Source: Cryobacterium sp. (GTDB lineage Bacteria > Actinomycetota > Actinomycetes > Actinomycetales > Microbacteriaceae). From it: a stretch of DNA of 48,933 bases. Each line of letters opens with the position of its first letter. The stretch's first letter is position 1. Below the pieces are notes generated by a model that saw only the letters and a list, made by a program, of their open reading frames with translations, did not search any database and was not told the origin of the DNA. Where the stretch lies: NCBI GenBank assembly GCA_019638975.1, contig JAHBST010000008.1, positions 1 to 48,933 of the forward strand. Direction: 5' to 3'. A program made the translations under genes and the position numbers. Below are positions 44,677 to 48,933 of the stretch, one piece after another.

Positions 44677-45417
44677 ATGCCGCTGAAAGCAAGCCCAGGA
44701 GACCAGGCAGTGCTCCTTGAAATTCAGGCCATCGACACGAAGCTGCAGCAACTCGCGCATCGCGCGAATTCGCTGCCGGAGCTTGCGACGATTGCCTCAC
44801 TCACGGTCGAAGCCGAAGAATTGCGGCGCCGGGTTGTTGAGGACACGGGCGCGCTGGAGGATGCCCGGGCCGAGCTCAAGCGCACCGAATCGGATGTCGA
44901 GGTCGTCGAAGCGCGAATCACGCGCGACACCGAGCGGCTGGAGTCAAGTTCTTCCGTCAAGGATGTTGCGGGACTGGAGACCGAACTCGCGGCGCTGCGC
45001 AAACGGCGCTCGGACCTGGAGGACATCGAACTTGCCGTCATGGAACGGCTTGAGGATCTGGAAGCGACTGCGTCGGAAACGATGTCGAAGCACGATGCGA
45101 TTCGCGCCAACATTGTCGAGGCAGAGACCGCACGGGATGCCGCGCTCGCAGCGATCAACAGCGAGCGTGAGCACGCATTCGCCAATCGCTCTGTCATGGT
45201 CGCCAAGCTTCCCGCCGAGCTTGTGGCACTCTATGAACGGCAGCGGGAACGCTATGGTGCCGGCGCGTCTTTGCTCCAGGGTGGCGTTTCGAGCGCGAGC
45301 GGCGTGAGACTTAACGAGAGCGACATGGCGGCCATCCGCGCCGCAGCGCCGGACGACGTCGTACTGTGCCCCGACAGCAACGCGATTCTCGTTCGCACGA
45401 GCGAGTCCGGAATCTGA
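44677..45417 (+). CDS. Coiled-coil protein of the CT398/zinc-ribbon type with degenerate zinc ribbon
   Basis: The protein has 246 residues, with long helical heptad-rich segments (about residues 8-175, for example VEARITRDTERLESSSSVKDVAGLETELAALRKRR shortened to its two halves RDTERLESSSS and GLETELAALRKRR) forming an antiparallel coiled coil. Relatives end in a zinc ribbon with two CxxC pairs. Here that region reads SSASGVRLNESDMAAIRAAA and DVVLCPDSNAILVR, with only one Cys left, so zinc binding is probably lost. The stop overlaps the RNase H start (TGATG). The function is unknown; the place between Nif3 and RNase H is conserved in Actinobacteria. Confidence 0.82.
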   Translation: MPLKASPGDQAVLLEIQAIDTKLQQLAHRANSLPELATIASLTVEAEELRRRVVEDTGALEDARAELKRTESDVEVVEARITRDTERLESSSSVKDVAGLETELAALRKRRSDLEDIELAVMERLEDLEATASETMSKHDAIRANIVEAETARDAALAAINSEREHAFANRSVMVAKLPAELVALYERQRERYGAGASLLQGGVSSASGVRLNESDMAAIRAAAPDDVVLCPDSNAILVRTSESGI

Positions 45418-45839
45418 TGGCGCGGCAACTCCTCATCGAGGCGGACGGCGGCTCGCGCGGCAACCCCGGTCAGGCGGGCAGCGGCTCCGTCGTCATTGAT
45501 CCGGCGACGGGGGAAGTGCTCGCTGAGATCGGACGATACCTCGGGGTCGTCTCGAACAACGTCGCAGAATACACGGCTCTTATCGAGGGCGTTCGCCGGG
45601 CTCTCGCTATCGATCCGGATGCCGAACTGCATATCCGGATGGACTCCAAACTCGTCGTCGAGCAAATGTCCGGCCGGTGGAAGATCAAGCACCCCGACAT
45701 GGCTGAATTGGCCGCCATCGCGCGCGAGCTTCTCACGGGAACTCCCGTGCGGTTCGAATGGATTCCACGCGAACGCAACAAGCGAGCGGATGCTGCGGCC
45801 AACCGAGCCATGGACTTGCGCGCGGACTTCGACGGCTGA
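45417..45839 (+). CDS. rnhA: Ribonuclease HI-type protein
   Basis: The protein has 140 residues from the ATG at 45417, overlapping the preceding stop. The four catalytic acids are in place: EADGGSRGNPG, NNVAEYTALIEG, HIRMDSKLVVEQMSG and ERNKRADAAANRAMD. It cleaves the RNA strand of RNA-DNA hybrids. In many Actinobacteria this domain is fused to a CobC-like phosphatase; here it stands alone and ends directly before a hairpin and the rnpB promoter. Confidence 0.9.
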   Translation: MARQLLIEADGGSRGNPGQAGSGSVVIDPATGEVLAEIGRYLGVVSNNVAEYTALIEGVRRALAIDPDAELHIRMDSKLVVEQMSGRWKIKHPDMAELAAIARELLTGTPVRFEWIPRERNKRADAAANRAMDLRADFDG

Positions 45840-45870
45840 CGATTTTGGTCGAGCTCTCCGACCAAAATCG
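45840..45870. promoter_or_regulatory. Perfect inverted repeat between rnhA and rnpB
   Basis: CGATTTTGGTCG (45840-45851) and CGACCAAAATCG (45859-45870) are perfect reverse complements around a 7-base centre. It begins one base after the RNase H stop and spans the -35 region of rnpB. No U-tract follows on either strand, so it may be a stabilising 3' hairpin for the upstream mRNA or a protein-binding site rather than a standard terminator. Confidence 0.6.
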
Positions 45871-45878
45871 ACTCCCGG

Positions 45879-45884
45879 TAGACT
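45879..45884 (+). promoter_or_regulatory. -10 box of rnpB
   Basis: TAGACT lies 6 bases before the 5' end of the P1 helix of RNase P RNA at 45891, a fitting place for the -10 hexamer. The -35 region has no good match and falls in the loop and right arm of the inverted repeat. Confidence 0.5.
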
Positions 45885-45890
45885 GTCAGC

Positions 45891-46289
45891 GAATGGGTCG
45901 GCAAGACGGTCGCGTCGACTGCAGCATCCGCAAGGTTGAGGCAGTCGCCGAGGAACGTCCGGGCTCCGCAGGGCAGGGCGGTGGGTAACACCCACCCGGA
46001 GCAATCCGCGAGAAAGTGCAACAGAAAGCAGACCGCCGCTGGCGCGTCGATTTATCGGCGGACCAGGGGTAAGGGTGAAACGGTGGTGTAAGAGACCACC
46101 AGCGGCCCGAGTGATCGGGTCGGCTGGGTAAACCTCGTCCGGAGCAAGATCAACAGGGAACGCCAAGGCTGCCCGCCGAGTTCCCGGGTAGATCGCTGGA
46201 GGGCTGCGGCAACGCAGTCCCGAGATAGATGGCCGTCGAAGGCGCGTGAAGCGCTGGAACAGAACCCGGCGTATCAGCCGGCCCATTCA
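45891..46289 (+). ncRNA. rnpB: RNase P RNA, bacterial type A
   Basis: The RNA is about 400 bases long. The 5' end GAATGGGTCGGC pairs with GCCGGCCCATTC at the 3' end to form helix P1. The universal conserved segments are present: GAGGAACGTCCGGGCTC, then GGCGGTGGGTAACACCCACC, AGAGACCACCAGCGG, GGGTAAACC and near the end AGATAGATGGCCGTC with ACAGAACCCGGCGTAT. It is the catalytic RNA that matures the 5' ends of tRNAs. It is convergent with ppgK. Confidence 0.95.
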
Positions 46290-46312
46290 CTCGCCCCGGA
46301 CGGGCAGCAACG

Positions 46313-47059
46313 CTAGCGGCTCGCGAGCTCCGCGGCGCCGACGATTCCGGCATTGTTGCGCAGGGTCGCCGGTTTGATGGGCGTTCGAAGTTCGAGAAGC
46401 GGAAGGAACTCTTCTGAGCTCTTCGAAATGCCACCCCCCACCAGAATGAGGTCGGGGGAAAACAGCAACTCGAGGTGCTCGTAATAGCGCTGCAGCCGCT
46501 TCGCCCAGTCCTTCCAACTCAGGTCCTCCTTCTCCTTCGCAGAAGTCGAGGCGAGGCTTTCGGCGTCATGCCCGTCAAGCTCGAGGTGGCCGAGTTCGGA
46601 GTTCGGGATGAGCTCTCCGTCGAATAGCATCGCGCTGCCGATTCCCGTTCCCAGAGTCGTGAGAATGGTGAGCCCCTTCGCATCTCTCGCCGCGCCGTAC
46701 CGGGCCTCGGCGACACCTGCGGCATCCGCGTCATTCACGAAATGAATGCTGCGGCCGAGCTTCGCCTCGAACAGTTTCTCGGCGTCCAGCCCAATCCACT
46801 TCTTGGAGACATTCGCTGCGGACATCGTGCAACCGTTGATGATGATGGCGGGAAAGCACACGCCGACGGGAGTGGCCTCGCCGATCTCGCCAAGCTGGTC
46901 GAAGAGCGCGAGCACTGTATCAAGAATGTCGTCGGGCTTTCCGCCGTCGGGAGTCGCGAGCTTCATTCGATCCGTCAGGAGTTCGCCGGTGGCGATGTCG
47001 ACGATGGCGCCTTTGATCCCGGTGCCCCCGATGTCGATTCCGACGGCGGTCGTGCTCAT
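46313..47059 (-). CDS. ppgK: Polyphosphate glucokinase
   Basis: The protein has 248 residues of the ROK/ASKHA fold. [20 protein letters not shown] forms the phosphate loop, [21 protein letters not shown] holds the glucose-binding Asp, and [20 protein letters not shown] is the second phosphate motif. The length and the [17 protein letters not shown] segment fit the strictly actinobacterial polyphosphate glucokinases, which use polyphosphate or ATP to make glucose 6-phosphate. The ATG overlaps the map stop (ATGA), so both form an operon. Confidence 0.9.
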   Translation of the reverse strand: MSTTAVGIDIGGTGIKGAIVDIATGELLTDRMKLATPDGGKPDDILDTVLALFDQLGEIGEATPVGVCFPAIIINGCTMSAANVSKKWIGLDAEKLFEAKLGRSIHFVNDADAAGVAEARYGAARDAKGLTILTTLGTGIGSAMLFDGELIPNSELGHLELDGHDAESLASTSAKEKEDLSWKDWAKRLQRYYEHLELLFSPDLILVGGGISKSSEEFLPLLELRTPIKPATLRNNAGIVGAAELASR

Positions 47060-47946
47060 GCTGTAGCCCTTTCACTCGATTGCGAGGTGCTGAGTGTCAG
47101 GATCTCGGTTCCGCTCTCCCTGACGACGATCGTGTGTTCGAATTGTGCGCTCATGCTTTTGTCTTTGGTCGTGACCGTCCAGTCATCATCCCACTGGTCC
47201 CATTCTGGCTTGCCCAGCGTGAGCATCGGCTCGATCGTGAACACCATCCCGGGCTCGATGATGTCGGTGAAATGCGGGGAGTCGTAATGGGGTATGACGA
47301 GGCCGGAGTGGAATGCCTCGCCGACGCCGTGACCCGTGAAGTCCCGAACTACGCCGTAACCAAATCTCTGGGCATAGGACTCGATCGCGCGACCGATGAC
47401 GTTCACTTGCCGGCCCACGGCTGCGGCTCTGATTCCGCGCCGAAGAGCTTCCTCCGTCCGATCGACGAGCGCCGCTACATTCTGTGCAACATCGCCGACG
47501 AGGAAGGTGCGGTTGGTGTCCCCGTGCATGCCGTCCCTGAACGCCGTGATGTCGATGTTGATGATGTCGCCGTCGTGCAGCACCGTGTCATCGGGGATGC
47601 CGTGGCAAATGACTTCGTTGACCGAGGAGCAGAGCGATTTGGGGAATCCGCGATACCCGAGTGTTGAGGGATACGCGTCGTGCGCAATGAGATACTCGTG
47701 GCCGATACGGTCGAGTTCGTCGGTCGTGACGCCCGGACGGATCGCCGCCCCGACCGCCTCGATCGCGTTCGCGGCGATTCGTCCCGACTCGCGGATGCGA
47801 TCGATCGCCTCCTCGTCATACACGTCGATTCCCGACAGCGTGGGCTCTGCCTTTCCGACGTATTCGGGGAAGGGAATGTGACGTGGCACCTGACGGTGTG
47901 GTGAGAGTCTCCCGGGGACAAGGTGTCCGCTCGAATCCCTGGGCAT
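47056..47946 (-). CDS. map: Methionine aminopeptidase, type I
   Basis: The protein has 296 residues and removes N-terminal methionine from new proteins. The dinuclear metal site is recognisable: [20 protein letters not shown] (two Asp), [11 protein letters not shown] (His), FTIEPML (Glu) and [10 protein letters not shown] (Glu). The N-terminal extension of about 40 residues ([21 protein letters not shown]) is typical of actinobacterial MapB-type enzymes. TAAAAT stands 7 bases before the ATG, and no ribosome binding site is visible, so the mRNA is probably leaderless. Followed by ppgK with overlap. Confidence 0.92.
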   Translation of the reverse strand: MPRDSSGHLVPGRLSPHRQVPRHIPFPEYVGKAEPTLSGIDVYDEEAIDRIRESGRIAANAIEAVGAAIRPGVTTDELDRIGHEYLIAHDAYPSTLGYRGFPKSLCSSVNEVICHGIPDDTVLHDGDIINIDITAFRDGMHGDTNRTFLVGDVAQNVAALVDRTEEALRRGIRAAAVGRQVNVIGRAIESYAQRFGYGVVRDFTGHGVGEAFHSGLVIPHYDSPHFTDIIEPGMVFTIEPMLTLGKPEWDQWDDDWTVTTKDKSMSAQFEHTIVVRESGTEILTLSTSQSSERATA

Positions 47947-47953
47947 AGGATCG

Positions 47954-47959
47954 ATTTTA
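47954..47959 (-). promoter_or_regulatory. -10 box of a leaderless map transcript
   Basis: On the minus strand TAAAAT, close to the TATAAT consensus, is followed by seven bases and the ATG of map. This spacing places the transcription start at the start codon. Confidence 0.45.
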
Positions 47960-47978
47960 GGCTGCGAAGGAGGCTCTC

Positions 47979-48152
47979 ATGACCGAGTGGTGGTTCAACA
48001 CGAAGACCCAGGAAGTCGAGGAGGGACCGCAGTCGCTGTGGGTCGACCGCTTGGGGCCTTTCGCTACGCGCGAGGAAGCGTCGCGCGCAAACGAGATCAT
48101 CGCGGAGCGCGCCCGCGAGTGGGCCGCCGAAGACGCCGAGGAAGACGATTAG
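47979..48152 (+). CDS. Small conserved actinobacterial protein, SPOR-like
   Basis: The protein has 57 residues: it opens MTEWWFNTKTQEVEEGPQSL and ends in a strongly acidic tail. AAGGAGG lies 6 bases before the ATG. The pattern WWFNT.T..VE.GPQS followed by LGPFATREEASRANEI is that of short actinobacterial proteins often labelled SPOR-domain proteins, and resembles the aligned-residue pattern of that repeat. The function is unknown. It is divergent from map and convergent with panB. Confidence 0.75.
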   Translation: MTEWWFNTKTQEVEEGPQSLWVDRLGPFATREEASRANEIIAERAREWAAEDAEEDD

Positions 48153-48170
48153 ACGGTACGTCGCACGCGA

Positions 48171-48933
48171 TTACTCGTAATTGTGCTCGGGTGCTGGGTA
48201 GCTTCCGTCTGCTACGTCTGATCGATACGCGTTCACGGCATCCGTGAGGACGCCCGAGAGATTCGCGTATTGCTTCACGAACTTGGGGATCCTGCCTGTG
48301 GCGAATCCCGCCCAATCGGTCCAGACCATGAGTTGGCCGTCGACATCCGGCCCGGCACCGACTCCGATCGTCGGGATGCGCAATTCCCTGGTTACTTGCG
48401 CGGCAGCGGTCGCCGGCACCATCTCCAGCACGACGGAGAACGCACCGGCATCCTCGACGGCGTGCGCATCGGCGAGAAGCTGTTCGAGACCTTCGCCGCG
48501 CCCCTGAATGATGTGGCCCCCGAGTCCGTGCTCACTCTGCGGGGTGAAGCCGATGTGCGCCATGACGGGAATACCGGCGGAGACGATTCGACGTATCTGC
48601 TCTGCGCTTCGCGCGCCGCCTTCGAGTTTCACGGCGTGGGCGTGCGTCTCCTTCATGAAGCGAAACGCGGTGTGCAGGGCTTCTTCCGGGCCGCTTTCGT
48701 AGGAGCCGAACGGCATATCGGCGACGACGAACGCGCGGCTGACCGCTCCCGCGACGGCGCGCGTGAGGGGGATGAGTTCGTCTACCGTGACCGGGAGAGT
48801 GGTGTCGAAACCAAGCACGTTGTTTCCTGCCGAGTCGCCCACGAGCAGGAAGTCGATTCCCGCGGTGTCGAAGATCTTCGCGCTCAATTGGTCGTAGCTC
48901 GTGAGCCCGACGATTTTGATCCCGTTCTCTTTC
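48171..48933 (-). CDS. panB: 3-methyl-2-oxobutanoate hydroxymethyltransferase (5' end missing)
   Basis: The frame continues through the window edge, so the N-terminus is outside; about 253 residues are visible. PanB transfers a hydroxymethyl group from methylene-tetrahydrofolate to 2-oxoisovalerate in pantothenate synthesis. Family motifs are VGLTSYDQLSAKIFDTAGID, FLLVGDSAGNNVLGFDTTLPV (metal-binding Asp), VKLEGGARSAEQI, IPVMAHIGFTPQSEHGLGG and LEMVPATAAAQVTREL with the catalytic Glu, then PTIGVGAGPDVDGQ. It is convergent with the SPOR-like gene, 18 bases apart. Confidence 0.93.
   Translation of the reverse strand, partial: KENGIKIVGLTSYDQLSAKIFDTAGIDFLLVGDSAGNNVLGFDTTLPVTVDELIPLTRAVAGAVSRAFVVADMPFGSYESGPEEALHTAFRFMKETHAHAVKLEGGARSAEQIRRIVSAGIPVMAHIGFTPQSEHGLGGHIIQGRGEGLEQLLADAHAVEDAGAFSVVLEMVPATAAAQVTRELRIPTIGVGAGPDVDGQLMVWTDWAGFATGRIPKFVKQYANLSGVLTDAVNAYRSDVADGSYPAPEHNYE

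Noticed and set aside
47947..47959. ATCGATTTT near the map start as a seventh LacI operator
   Set aside because: Only one half of the palindrome matches, it coincides with the -10 box of map, and the gene is unrelated to the sugar locus.

Overview
The window is GC-rich, dense with genes, and looks like a chromosomal segment of a high-GC Gram-positive bacterium, most likely a member of the Microbacteriaceae (Actinobacteria). The pointers are a FasR-like regulator next to fabD-fabH-acpP-fabF, a DUF3145 gene close by, a homodimeric AceE-type pyruvate dehydrogenase, HelD, polyphosphate glucokinase, a sugar ABC importer without its own ATPase, a type A RNase P RNA, and many GTG/TTG or apparently leaderless starts. 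No phage, integrase, transposase or CRISPR array was seen.

Layout. 1-2850: the 3' end of a Pit-type phosphate transporter, a small membrane protein, aspartate ammonia-lyase and a YtxH-like protein. 2.9-16.6 kb: a carbohydrate locus. 16.6-29.3 kb: DNA repair and household genes (alkA, a ribokinase-family kinase, HelD, an acyl-CoA dehydrogenase, a cold-shock protein, an AhpD-like protein, a family A DNA polymerase) mixed with unknown membrane proteins. 29.3-37.6 kb: a PadR regulator, DUF3145, a RibD-like reductase, a DUF222/HNH gene, then the type II fatty acid synthesis operon under its FasR-like regulator. 37.6-48.9 kb: aceE, DUF1003, tRNA-Val, an NCS1-like transporter with a very long N-terminal extension, Nif3-like and coiled-coil proteins, RNase H, rnpB, ppgK, map, a 57-residue protein and the 3' part of panB.

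The most interesting region is 2.9-16.6 kb. It combines a DUF4185 (GH183, endo-D-arabinanase family) lipoprotein, a sugar-binding lipoprotein with two permeases, a DUF2961 (GH172) protein without a signal peptide, a GH116 enzyme, an isomerase of the L-fucose/D-arabinose type, an FGGY kinase, a LacI-family regulator and one conserved protein I do not recognise. I infer a D-arabinan utilisation pathway: outside cutting, import, release of D-arabinose, isomerisation to D-ribulose and phosphorylation to D-ribulose 5-phosphate. Six copies of a palindrome with consensus GAAATCGATTTC lie at the three promoter regions of this locus. At two of them the palindrome sits in the -35/-10 spacer, which ties the transcription units into one probable LacI regulon.

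A second theme is sequence integrity. Four genes between 26.7 and 33.5 kb (DUF1684, DUF3145, DUF222/HNH and fabF) are broken by small frameshifts, although fabF and DUF3145 are normally intact. Consensus errors are the likeliest reason for most of them. The HNH case is exactly explained by a 16-bp tandem duplication.
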